From the NCBI RefSeq assembly GCF_030145185.1, contig NZ_JAQYWB010000004.1:56382-120381 (forward strand): DNA of 64,000 bases, read 5' to 3'. The stretch comes from Desulfoluna sp. GTDB taxonomy: Bacteria > Desulfobacterota > Desulfobacteria > Desulfobacterales > Desulfolunaceae. Shown piece by piece: positions 1-7,030 of the stretch. Within the stretch, counting starts at the first letter, position 1. The number at the start of each line of letters is the position of its first letter. A model generated the notes under the pieces. It saw nothing but the letters and a program-made list of their open reading frames with translations, did not search any database and was not told the origin of the DNA. The position numbers and the translations under genes are program-made.

Positions 1-18
1 AAATAAGTGTAAAAAACA

Positions 19-65
19 GGCAGGGGTCTCTTGCGCGATGCGCAGTTGGCCCTTGCCTTTTTTTT
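19..65 (+). terminator. Rho-independent terminator of a gene left of the window
   Basis: A 10-bp stem (19-28 with 48-57, two G-U wobbles) is followed by eight T residues at 58-65. It would end a plus-strand transcript entering from the left. The gene itself is outside the window. Confidence 0.7.
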
Positions 66-298
66 GGGTTTGGTGTTTGATAACGTTCGTAAAAAAGTTA
101 GGGCTTGGGCTGTGTTGGCATGCCAGGTCTTTTGATGTGTTGGGTGATTTTGATTTTTTAGTTGATTTCGTGCGCAGATGATTTCGCAAATGGGGTGCTC
201 CACAAGCTTAAAAGGCGTCACCCGGTGAAGGCCTTTCTAAGGATGGCTTTTTTTGGCGATGCATAGGCGGACGCAACAGGACATAAAGGAAGGGATTT

Positions 299-1000
299 AT
301 GGAGTTCATAACCGGTGGGAATGAAGGCTGCAGCGAGTGCGGCGCTCCCCAGACATCTTGCAACCATTGTGGGGCCTGCTGTATAGGGGGTGGCCCTGTT
401 TTGAGAACCCAGGATGAGCGTCTGATTAAGACGGGCAAGCTGGATCTCTCTCAACTTTATACCCAGAGAGCCGGAGAGCTGATGTTTAATAAGGACTCCT
501 TGAAAATGGAGTCCCTTGACACGGATCATGTGAAGCTAAAGGTCGAGCCCGAGACCCTGCGCTGCCAGTTTCTGAGCCCGGAAAATCGTTGCGAAATCTA
601 CGCTCACAGGCCCTTTGAGTGCCGGTCTTTCAAGTGCTGGGACGAACGGGAGATTCAAGCGGTTTACGCCTCTGATGTCCCCTTGTGCCGTGAGGATATT
701 ATCGGGGGCATCAAGGGGCTGTGGGATCTGGTGACCGATCATCATGAGCGTTGCAGTTACGCGCTGTTAGGTGAGCTGATCCGAAAGGTTGACGCCAGCA
801 GCGACCGGGACGCCATGGATAAGGTGTGCGAGATGATCGCTTACGACCGAAGCCTTCGGGAGACCCTGATCGAAAGTGGCCGGGTTAAGCCGGTGATTCT
901 CGATTTTCTCTTCGGGCGTCCACTTTCCACGACCATTGTCATGTTCAATTATCGCCTTGAAACCACCGACGGTATCGATTTTCTCGTCTCCATTGTCTGA
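299..1000 (+). CDS. YkgJ-type cysteine-cluster protein
   Basis: A 233-residue protein of the YkgJ / UPF0153 family, thought to bind zinc or an iron-sulfur cluster; its biochemical role is not established. The N-terminus holds Cys11, Cys14, Cys21, Cys24, Cys27 and Cys28 (CxxC and CxxCxxCC). A later block has the family signature of Cys followed by FL, Cys-x-IY, a conserved RP, Cys-Arg and a final Cys near residues 88-112. The ATG has a good ribosome site (AAGGAAGGG) five bases upstream. The C-terminal half is less conserved in appearance. It stands alone: a terminator lies upstream and a gene-free repeat region downstream. Confidence 0.8.
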   Translation: MEFITGGNEGCSECGAPQTSCNHCGACCIGGGPVLRTQDERLIKTGKLDLSQLYTQRAGELMFNKDSLKMESLDTDHVKLKVEPETLRCQFLSPENRCEIYAHRPFECRSFKCWDEREIQAVYASDVPLCREDIIGGIKGLWDLVTDHHERCSYALLGELIRKVDASSDRDAMDKVCEMIAYDRSLRETLIESGRVKPVILDFLFGRPLSTTIVMFNYRLETTDGIDFLVSIV

Positions 1001-1152
1001 TGTCACCCAAGCGGGGCCGTGCGGTTGAAAAACCGCTCGGTTCTTAGCCCTTTCTGTGTGCCCGTTTGAACGTCCGTTCCTTAAGCACCTGCCCAGGTGT
1101 TGCCTTCCCCAATTTAGTTTTTCAAAAGAACGTGCCGGCGGCAAAGGGGGGG

Positions 1153-1222
1153 AACTATTCAGCTTATGCCTCCGGCGGCCCTGCCGGGGGCTAAACTTTT
1201 AAAAAGTTGTAACCATTCAGCT
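1153..1222 (+). repeat. Dispersed repeat family B, copy 1
   Basis: The element runs from ACTATTCAGCTTATG through CCTCCGGCGGCCCTGCCG to an A/T hairpin around AAACTTTTAAAAAG. Related copies are at 40468-40518 (minus) and 51748-51805 (plus). Confidence 0.7.
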
Positions 1223-1297
1223 TGCCTTCGTCAGATCGGTTCGAGGCAAATGACAGAAAGATTCAAATGCCAACATGTCACGTCTTTTCATCACTGC

Positions 1298-1405
1298 GTA
1301 GGGTGCGGCTCCCGCAACTTCTACTGTAGAGAGGGCCATCGGCCTCGCAAGTTAACGATGACTACGCGTCTTATTTTATAATGCGGTGTTTCCGGCGCAC
1401 CCTAC
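1298..1405. repeat. MITE-like element with terminal inverted repeats
   Basis: A 108-bp segment begins GTAGGGTGCG and ends CGCACCCTAC; the pairing extends to 12 bp at each end (1296-1307 with 1396-1407). A second element with the same ends and a different interior is at 59835-59956. No transposase is encoded. The ends resemble small non-autonomous repeats common in proteobacterial intergenic DNA. Confidence 0.6.
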
Positions 1406-1457
1406 GCATCCACCCGGTACTTCATTATAAAAATTAGGATGATACGGCTCTTCATAC

Positions 1458-1511
1458 ATGGATTCCCGCCTGCGCGGGAAAGACGATAAGCGCAGGGTAC
1501 CGTCAAACCGG
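1458..1511 (+). repeat. Palindromic GCGCGGG repeat, copy 1
   Basis: A short palindrome (CCCGCCTGCGCGGG) with a conserved flank continuing AAGACGATAAGCGCAGGGT. It matches 1722-1775 over about 50 bp, and the palindrome core recurs at 51118-51147. Confidence 0.65.
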
Positions 1512-1721
1512 CCGGTCCCCAAAAGACATAAACAGGTGCGTATCAAAAAGCCTGCCATGCTCCATGAAATCGTCTTCCCCGGTTCTCTGGGGAGTCGCTG
1601 CATACGGCCTGACCGTAACCTGAAATACCCTCCAATGCAGGAACAACCAGATGACCGGGGATCCATACTCGGGTCACGTCACCATAAAAAGACACAACGC
1701 ATACGCTTTCTCACAACCACC

Positions 1722-1775
1722 ATGGGTCCCCGCCTGCGCGGGCAAGACGAAAAGCGTAGGGTGCTGTCAGACCGG
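1722..1775 (+). repeat. Palindromic GCGCGGG repeat, copy 2
   Basis: Direct repeat of the element at 1458-1511, including the flank AAGACGAAAAGCGTAGGGT and a shared ACCGG end, with a handful of substitutions. Confidence 0.65.
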
Positions 1776-1845
1776 GGTCATAAAGAAAAAAATGGATAGC
1801 TGAATAGTTACAAATTGGGTTGCGAATGCGCATGGGGAGGCCCGA

Positions 1846-2640
1846 CTAAAGGTCGGTGCGGGTGTTCGGGTGAAAATAACGCATGGGGTGATTTCTGACC
1901 GATGTAATTTTGTCTCGGGTGATTGTGACCCGGTGTAGCCCCTCCTGCAGGCGGGCAGGGGCATCCAGGTGGCCCGAGGGGTCGATGGCCAGGGCCAGAG
2001 GCGGAAAGTGTAAGCGGGCTTCGTTGATGCCGCATTGGTTGACGGCTGCCACCCATAGGCCGTTATCAAAGGCGCGGGCGGGTAAATGGCGCATCCAGGA
2101 GGCGTATTTGTCTTCGCTGGTCCCCCGCGGGGAGGCGTGGGGGAGGAGGATCACATCCGCGCCCATTTCAGCCATGCGGTAAAAGGCCAGGGGAAAGTGA
2201 GCGTCGTAGCAGAGCATCATGCCGATGGAAAATCCCTTGTAGGAGAAAAGGGGCAGGTCGTTTCCTGGGGTGTAATTCATTTTTTCCGGGGGGGCCAGAT
2301 GCAGCTTCCGGTACGAGGTGTGGTGACCATCGGGAAGAAAGGCTGTGTGGGTGGCATAAAGGCGCCCCTGGGTGTCTTTTTCGGCATACCCGGCCAAGAC
2401 CCCGATGCCAGTTCTGTCGACGGCGTCTGAGAGGAGAGAGAGGGCGTCTTGTCGGGTGAGCGCCCGGTCTGACGCTGTGGACCCGTTGGCATAACCGGTC
2501 AGGGAGAGTTCAGGAAAGACCACCAGGTCTGCCTGTGCCTCGTGCGCTTTGCGGCAGAAATGGTGCATCGTCTTCACATTGACGGCAGGATCCGACAGGA
2601 CCGCCGGTACCGTTGCCAGGGCGAGGTGTAGAGGCTCCAT
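1846..2640 (-). CDS. Nitrilase-superfamily carbon-nitrogen hydrolase
   Basis: A 264-residue amidohydrolase of the nitrilase superfamily, hydrolysing or transferring a carbon-nitrogen bond; the substrate cannot be read from sequence. The catalytic triad is visible: Glu44 in FPELSLTGY, Lys112 in YRKLHL and Cys144 in CYDAHFP. Length fits the family (260-300). No signal peptide is seen, so it is probably cytoplasmic. It starts 2 bases after the ahbA stop, so the two are almost certainly co-transcribed. Omega-amidase and N-carbamoyl hydrolases have this size; I do not choose between them. Confidence 0.85.
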   Translation of the reverse strand: MEPLHLALATVPAVLSDPAVNVKTMHHFCRKAHEAQADLVVFPELSLTGYANGSTASDRALTRQDALSLLSDAVDRTGIGVLAGYAEKDTQGRLYATHTAFLPDGHHTSYRKLHLAPPEKMNYTPGNDLPLFSYKGFSIGMMLCYDAHFPLAFYRMAEMGADVILLPHASPRGTSEDKYASWMRHLPARAFDNGLWVAAVNQCGINEARLHFPPLALAIDPSGHLDAPARLQEGLHRVTITRDKITSVRNHPMRYFHPNTRTDL

Positions 2641-2642
2641 CC

Positions 2643-3098
2643 TTACTTCACTGTAAATTCGGCACGTATCTTGAAAATATGGGTGGCCGGTAGATTATAG
2701 ATCCGGGTTACGCCCGTACGTTCGGTGATTTCCGCCAGATTTGCTTCGATTTTCTCCACCGAGGACTCAATAAAGGTGAACCAGACGTTGATCTCATCTT
2801 CACGGGTATAGTTGTGGGTGACGCCTTTGTAGCTGTTCACCACCTCCGCGAAGGCGTCGATTTGATTCGTCGGAACACAGGCTCCGCAGAGGGTGCTTGA
2901 AAAACCGACTTTTTCCGGACCGAAGTTCCCGCCGATGCGTCTGATGAGGCCGGACTCCTTGAGTTTGGTGATCCGTGCGATGATCTCTTGTTCATCCATG
3001 GACAGGGCCTCGCCGATGGCTGCATAGGGTCTTTGGCAGATAGGAAAATCAGATTGAATATGGTTGATGATCTGTTTGTCCCTGTCGTCGATGCTCAT
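2643..3098 (-). CDS. ahbA: Siroheme decarboxylase subunit AhbA (Lrp/AsnC-like fold)
   Basis: A 151-residue protein with an N-terminal winged-helix region like Lrp/AsnC regulators. It carries the enzyme signature of siroheme decarboxylase: FPICQRPYAAIGEAL near residue 18, GLIRRIGGNFG near 50, and VTHNYTREDEINVWFTFI near 93-110. AhbA with AhbB decarboxylates siroheme to didecarboxysiroheme in the alternative heme pathway of sulfate reducers and archaea. The partner AhbB, which has a WPYEMYTMIHGR-type motif, is not in the window. The start has AAAGGAG nine bases upstream. Automated tools often call such genes AsnC regulators; the motif argues for the enzyme. It is the first gene of a pair with the nitrilase. 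Confidence 0.85.
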   Translation of the reverse strand: MSIDDRDKQIINHIQSDFPICQRPYAAIGEALSMDEQEIIARITKLKESGLIRRIGGNFGPEKVGFSSTLCGACVPTNQIDAFAEVVNSYKGVTHNYTREDEINVWFTFIESSVEKIEANLAEITERTGVTRIYNLPATHIFKIRAEFTVK

Positions 3099-3154
3099 GC
3101 CGGATACTCCTTTGGGTGCTCGAGAGATGGTTTTTTTTCAGGTCTGGGGGGAAC

Positions 3155-3184
3155 AAAAAAGGCCCTATCGTAAACGACAGGGCC
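3155..3184 (-). terminator. Rho-independent terminator of dsrC
   Basis: Stem 3161-3170 with 3175-3184 (10 bp, one G-U wobble on the minus transcript), a TTTA loop and six T residues. It sits 34 bases past the dsrC stop, so dsrC can be a single-gene transcript. Confidence 0.85.
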
Positions 3185-3217
3185 TGATTTGAGAAATTTA
3201 AAAACGGCGTCCGGTGA

Positions 3218-3538
3218 TTATACGCAACCGGTAGGCTTGGGAAGGCCAGCCATTTTGCAGGCGCCTTTGCCGGGGCCTGAAGGGAACAGCTCGTAGATGT
3301 GCTTGAGCTTGAATTTGGTCAGCTTGGAAAGAACACGTACCATGGGGGCGATACCGTTCTTTTTGTAGTAGTCATGAAGAACGTCAATCACGAGCCTGTG
3401 CTCTTCATTAAGCTCCGCGATGCCTTCTTCTTTCATGACAATCTCCAGCCACTCTTCAGTGAACTGTGTGAAGTCAAGGAGGAAACCATCCTCATCCACG
3501 TCAAACGACTTTCCGTTGTATTCAACTGTCTCGGCCAT
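3218..3538 (-). CDS. dsrC: DsrC sulfur carrier / dissimilatory sulfite reductase partner
   Basis: A 106-residue DsrC/TusE family protein. Cys105 is the penultimate residue and Cys94 lies eleven residues earlier (CKMAGLPKPTGCV), the pair that defines true DsrC. In sulfate reducers these cysteines carry the sulfur released by DsrAB as a trisulfide, later reduced at the membrane or by Hdr-type proteins. The ribosome site is AGGAGG seven bases upstream. A good terminator follows and a TTGACA promoter precedes, consistent with high, independent expression. It lies 150 bases downstream of flxA on the same strand. dsrAB is not in the window, which is usual, as dsrC is often unlinked. Confidence 0.95.
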   Translation of the reverse strand: MAETVEYNGKSFDVDEDGFLLDFTQFTEEWLEIVMKEEGIAELNEEHRLVIDVLHDYYKKNGIAPMVRVLSKLTKFKLKHIYELFPSGPGKGACKMAGLPKPTGCV

Positions 3539-3615
3539 TGAATTAAAACCTCCTGTTGTGAATTATCAAATTGAAAGGCTTATCCCTTATTTTGTCCTGT
3601 CCACTTCGAAGAGAA

Positions 3616-3644
3616 GAAATACAGTAAAGAAAGGGCAATGTCAA
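3616..3644 (-). promoter_or_regulatory. Putative sigma-70 promoter of dsrC
   Basis: On the minus strand a perfect TTGACA (3639-3644) is followed after 17 bases by TATTTC (3616-3621). The -35 overlaps the edge of the palindrome at 3643-3671. The -10 is weak, so confidence is moderate. Confidence 0.5.
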
Positions 3645-3671
3645 CCCGTAACATACAATATGTTACGGGTT
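3643..3671. promoter_or_regulatory. Perfect 13-bp palindrome between flxA and dsrC
   Basis: AACCCGTAACATA, a 3-base spacer, then its exact complement. It starts 18 bases past the flxA stop and abuts the dsrC -35. No T-run follows on either strand, so it is not a textbook terminator. It may be an operator, an mRNA-stabilising hairpin at the end of the hdrA-flx transcript, or both. Confidence 0.6.
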
Positions 3672-3688
3672 TAACCGCCTATTTTCGT

Positions 3689-4537
3689 TTACTGATCCTC
3701 TTCCGGCATCTCATTGAGCTTGTCGAGGGTAAAGACAGGTCCATCTTTGCAGACCAGCTCTTTGCCGATGTTGCATCGACCGCACATGCCGATGCCGCAT
3801 TTCATTCGGTTTTCGAGGCTCATGAAAATATGATCGGCTTGGTAGCCCAGTTTGTCGAGGACCGGCTTGGTGAACTTCAACATCATGGGAGGACCACAAA
3901 GGATGGCGTAGGTATCGTCATCACCCTGGGGTGCCTGAGTTTCCGTGATCGTGGGAACGAACCCGGTGTGGTACTTCCAGTCGGGATCATCCGTGCCGTC
4001 AACGGTAAGGTTGAGATTGATGTCATCTCGTTTTTCCCACTCCACGAGTTCGTCTTTATAGAGAATCATGCCGGGGTTACGTGCCCCGTAGATGACGTCA
4101 AGACGACCGTACCGCTTGCGATTTTCAGGCTCAAGCAGGTACTTGATGGTGGAACGCAGGGTGGTGAAGGCAAAACCGGCACCGATAATGACGATATTTT
4201 TACCTTCCAGGTTCTCAATGGGATACCAGTTGCCCAAGGGGCCGCGAAGACCCATGATGTCTCCGACCTTCATGTTGTGAAGGTGGGAGGTCACCTTACC
4301 GGTACGGAACACGGTAAACATGACAAAGCCCTTCTCAGAAGGAGAGGAGGCAATTCCGATGGGAATTTCCCCCTGGCCGGGAATGGAGAGCTCGGCAAAC
4401 TGACCCACATGGTAAGAAAACTTCTCTTCATCTTCCGGATTGAGAAAGACAAATTTAAAGGTTCTGAGCGTTTTATCCGCAGTCGCAACCTGAATGTCAT
4501 CAATGCGAACGGGATACGCCTTGTAAGGATTCTGCAC
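3689..4537 (-). CDS. flxA: FlxA-like FAD/NAD(P)-binding subunit with [2Fe-2S] site
   Basis: A 282-residue flavoprotein of the ferredoxin-NADP reductase / PyrK / sulfhydrogenase-gamma group. An N-terminal FAD-binding barrel is followed by a nucleotide-binding domain (IVIIGAGFAFTTLRS near 115, YAILCGPPMM near 212) and a C-terminal [2Fe-2S] motif with Cys247, Cys252, Cys255 and Cys263. In FlxABCD-HdrABC of sulfate reducers this subunit exchanges electrons with NAD(H). The start is GTG with GGAG upstream, 16 bases after flxB. It is the last gene of the hdrA-flxDCBA run. HydG or AsrB are the nearest alternative labels. Confidence 0.85.
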   Translation of the reverse strand: MQNPYKAYPVRIDDIQVATADKTLRTFKFVFLNPEDEEKFSYHVGQFAELSIPGQGEIPIGIASSPSEKGFVMFTVFRTGKVTSHLHNMKVGDIMGLRGPLGNWYPIENLEGKNIVIIGAGFAFTTLRSTIKYLLEPENRKRYGRLDVIYGARNPGMILYKDELVEWEKRDDINLNLTVDGTDDPDWKYHTGFVPTITETQAPQGDDDTYAILCGPPMMLKFTKPVLDKLGYQADHIFMSLENRMKCGIGMCGRCNIGKELVCKDGPVFTLDKLNEMPEEDQ

Positions 4538-4553
4538 AGGTCTTCTCCTTTTT

Positions 4554-5594
4554 TTAGCTGGCGGCTTCGTAACCGTTCATCTTGTTACAGATGGTGCGGA
4601 TATCAATGTTGGCAGGACACTGCTGAACACAGCGACCACAGCCAACGCACATGAGGCCTTTGTCGTATTTATCGACAAAATATTTGAGCTTGTGCATGAA
4701 GCGCTGGCGGAAACGCTGATGTTTCTGGTCCCTGGGGTTGTGGCCGGAGCCGTGCAGGGTAAACAGAGAGGTCATGCAGCTGTCCCAGTTTCTCATGCGC
4801 ACGCCTTCTGTGCCCTTGTTTTCATCCTGGATGTCGAAACACCAGCAGGTGGGGCAGGCGTAGGTGCAGGTGCCGCAGTTGATGCAGGCAAAGGAGAGCT
4901 CTTTCCAGAAGGGGGCGTCGTAGAGATCCAGGCTGTTCTTGCCGCGGAGATTCGACGATTCCACCTTGCAGACAATCTTGGCTTCTGCTTCGGCTTTTTT
5001 TGGCTCAAAGACAGAGGCATCGCCTTCAGCCGTCCAGCCGGCAGCCGCCAGGAGTTTTTCCCCTTTTTCGGTCAGGGCTTTGGCCTCGTAGGCGTCGCCG
5101 CAATCGGAGAGGAGAACATCAAAGCCCTCTTCATGGTAGGGGCCGCACCCTGCGCTGGTGCAAAAGCACGTCTCGCAAGGGCTGTCGCAGGCCAGGCCCA
5201 CAAAGGTGGTGGCGTCGTAGGAGTTCATCCAGAAGGGATCGCGGTATTCTTCGGTGTCGAAGTTCATGCGTACCAGGGACAGGGCCTTGGCATCGCAGGG
5301 GCGCATCCCGATCACAGCCCGGGGTGAATAATCCTTGGGCGCGTCTTTGAGAATGTGATGCTCCGGATTATTTTCGTCCAGGCTGTACGTAAACATAGGC
5401 TCAGACTGGGGGAAAACCACGGATTTGGGAGAGAGACGGGTGTTGGTGTACGCCATGTCAGGCGTTTCGTCACTCGTCAGTTCCTTGTATTCGTGGGCAT
5501 CACCCTGCATCACGGGGCCGAAAAGGCGGTAACCGCTTCTCAGGCTGTCAATCCCGCCGGCCCATATATTTTTATCAATTTTAATGACCTTCAT
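4554..5594 (-). CDS. flxB: FlxB-like 4Fe-4S dicluster subunit (sulfhydrogenase-beta/AsrA type)
   Basis: A 346-residue iron-sulfur protein. The first part resembles sulfhydrogenase beta and AsrA: RPCDAKAL, then a Cys cluster (CDSPCETCFC...C) near 135-150. The second part has two ferredoxin-type sites, CINCGTCTYACPTCWC near 240 and CVGCGRCVQQCP with Cys316, 319, 322 and 326. It probably passes electrons between FlxA flavin and the HdrA side. Assignment as FlxB rests on this similarity and on gene order (D-C-B-A reading from hdrA). No membrane segments are seen, so it is cytoplasmic. Confidence 0.75.
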   Translation of the reverse strand: MKVIKIDKNIWAGGIDSLRSGYRLFGPVMQGDAHEYKELTSDETPDMAYTNTRLSPKSVVFPQSEPMFTYSLDENNPEHHILKDAPKDYSPRAVIGMRPCDAKALSLVRMNFDTEEYRDPFWMNSYDATTFVGLACDSPCETCFCTSAGCGPYHEEGFDVLLSDCGDAYEAKALTEKGEKLLAAAGWTAEGDASVFEPKKAEAEAKIVCKVESSNLRGKNSLDLYDAPFWKELSFACINCGTCTYACPTCWCFDIQDENKGTEGVRMRNWDSCMTSLFTLHGSGHNPRDQKHQRFRQRFMHKLKYFVDKYDKGLMCVGCGRCVQQCPANIDIRTICNKMNGYEAAS

Positions 5595-5661
5595 GATATT
5601 TGCCCTTGTTCATATGATGGTTCATTCGCTCTTTCATAGAAGAAAACAGAGACGAACGGGA

Positions 5662-6513
5662 TTACATGATGAATTTGTCGGGGTCGTCCACCTTGAAGCT
5701 GTCCAGCGGCGGACGCTGGTCGACGGTGAGTCCCGCTTCCCAACCATAGAGCTCGTTACAGTCTTTTTCGAGCTTTTTGGTGAAGTGACGCATCTTGATA
5801 TTCTGGGGACAGGCTGCTTCGCAGGCGCCGCAGTCGGTGCAGCGGCCAGCGCAGTGGTAAGCCCTCAGGAAATGGTAGGTGCGAATGTCAATGGGATCGG
5901 TCCCCTTGCCTATCCACTGGGGTTGAGACTCGTCCACGAAGCAGGTGGGGCAGTAGCACAAGGGACATGCATTTTTACATGCGTAGCAGCGCGTGCAGCC
6001 GGTGAGGAGGTCTTCAAAGAACGCCCATTTATCCTGGGTTTCCATGGCTTCGATTTTGCGGACGTCTTCGTAACGGTCCACCTCTTTCTGCTCTTCCACG
6101 AGATCGGCACAGAGTTCGTCGTAGATGACGGGGTTTCTGTGCAGGCAGGTGGCGCAGTTGGCCTGAAGCACCTCAGGGTTGTTTTTGTCCACCATCCCTT
6201 TGCAGGGGACACCGATGATCACAAGCTGCTCACGGGAGATCTTGTTTTCAATGATGTGGTTGACGATGTTTCTTGAATCACACCCTTTGGCGATGACGGC
6301 GATCTTTTCCTTGCGGCCGGTCAGATAGTTGGCCAGGTTCAGACGGCAGTTTTCATCCCAGACAAGATCCTGGACGTCGCTTGCTTTGGTGATCATGCAG
6401 GGCTCATTGGTCAGGGCCACCGTCCCTTTACGGAATCCGACAACGCACTCAACGGTTCCGTCGTTCAAGAGCCTTTCCGATATCTCTTTGATTTTTCCGA
6501 TGTATGATTCCAT
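5662..6513 (-). CDS. flxC: FlxC-like 4Fe-4S dicluster subunit
   Basis: A 283-residue protein with an N-terminal region containing VIAKGCDSRNI and VGVPCKGM-like segments (seen as IIGVPCKGMVD), reminiscent of F420-hydrogenase beta-type proteins. A cysteine-dense centre (CTRCYACKNACPLCYCPTC) and a ferredoxin site (CTDCGACEAACPQN) follow. It starts 3 bases after the flxD stop, so translation is coupled. It is expected to relay electrons in the Flx module. The B and C labels follow gene order and could be swapped in other naming schemes. Confidence 0.7.
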   Translation of the reverse strand: MESYIGKIKEISERLLNDGTVECVVGFRKGTVALTNEPCMITKASDVQDLVWDENCRLNLANYLTGRKEKIAVIAKGCDSRNIVNHIIENKISREQLVIIGVPCKGMVDKNNPEVLQANCATCLHRNPVIYDELCADLVEEQKEVDRYEDVRKIEAMETQDKWAFFEDLLTGCTRCYACKNACPLCYCPTCFVDESQPQWIGKGTDPIDIRTYHFLRAYHCAGRCTDCGACEAACPQNIKMRHFTKKLEKDCNELYGWEAGLTVDQRPPLDSFKVDDPDKFIM

Positions 6514-6516
6514 GGC

Positions 6517-6948
6517 TTAACCCTTCGCCCCGCTCTTTTTCACGTAATTGGTATTGGGACCCAGAGCCTTGACGGATTCCGTGACCTTCGTTACCACATC
6601 CACGAACTTGGTGGATTCGGCAGAGGAGATCCAAGAGAACTGGAGTCGACCGGGCTCAACGCCCATGTGCTCCATCAGGTTTTTCATCAGGGCGAACTTT
6701 CGACGCGCGTAGTAATTACCTTCCAGGTAATGGCAGTCACCGGGATGTCAGCCGGAAACCCAGACGGCATCGGCACCCTCCCTTAAAGCGGCCAGGAAGA
6801 ACTTGGGGCTCATGCGTCCGGAACAGGGGATCCGGATCACGCGGACGTTGGGCGGGTACTGGGCTCTGCCCACACCTGCGAGGTCAGCGGCTCCGTAACT
6901 GCACCAGTTACAGAGAAAACTGACGATTTTTGGTTCGAAATCAGCCAT
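6517..6948 (-). CDS. flxD: FlxD/MvhD-like [2Fe-2S] subunit, selenoprotein (Sec67)
   Basis: Read through an in-frame UGA at 6748-6750 this gives a 143-residue MvhD/FrhD-family protein. The first 66 residues hold [13 protein letters not shown] (Cys13, Cys16) and IPCSGRM (Cys42). After the UGA comes [11 protein letters not shown], so the full motif is U-HPGDCHY where the family normally has CHPGDCHY. Sec at this position is established for methanogen VhuD. A 6-bp hairpin lies 16 bases after the UGA. The protein ends at TAA, 3 bases before flxC. It links the hydrogenase- or Flx-type electron donor to HdrA. A plain gene caller would report only the 66-residue front part. Confidence 0.9.
6715..6731 (-). 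promoter_or_regulatory. bSECIS-like hairpin for flxD Sec67
   Basis: On the minus strand ATTACC-TGGAA-GGTAAT forms a perfect 6-bp stem with a 5-base G-containing loop. It begins 16 bases after the UGA, the distance used by bacterial SelB-dependent SECIS elements. Confidence 0.75.
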
Positions 6949-7030
6949 TTTATTTTATCTCCTTTGAATCCCGCCCTCTCTTAAAAGAAAGAGAGGACGG
7001 GTCAAAAACAGGTTTAGTGCGAATGGATCC

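Larger units (their letters stand above)
1001..1845. other. Gene-free intergenic region filled with repeats
   Basis: No open frame here looks coding. The stretch is made of dispersed repeats listed separately (a 70-bp element, an inverted-repeat-bounded element, and two copies of a GCGCGGG palindrome repeat). The motif GCTGAATAGTTAC recurs at 1798-1811 and elsewhere in the window beside the same elements. Confidence 0.7.

Noticed and set aside
998..1080. Read-through of the UGA ending the YkgJ-type gene
   Set aside because: The downstream frame is short, no Cys alignment supports Sec, and the repeat region begins here.
2643..3098. Lrp/AsnC transcription regulator
   Set aside because: The VTHNYTREDEINVWFTF signature marks siroheme decarboxylase; the helix-turn-helix-like part is shared by both.
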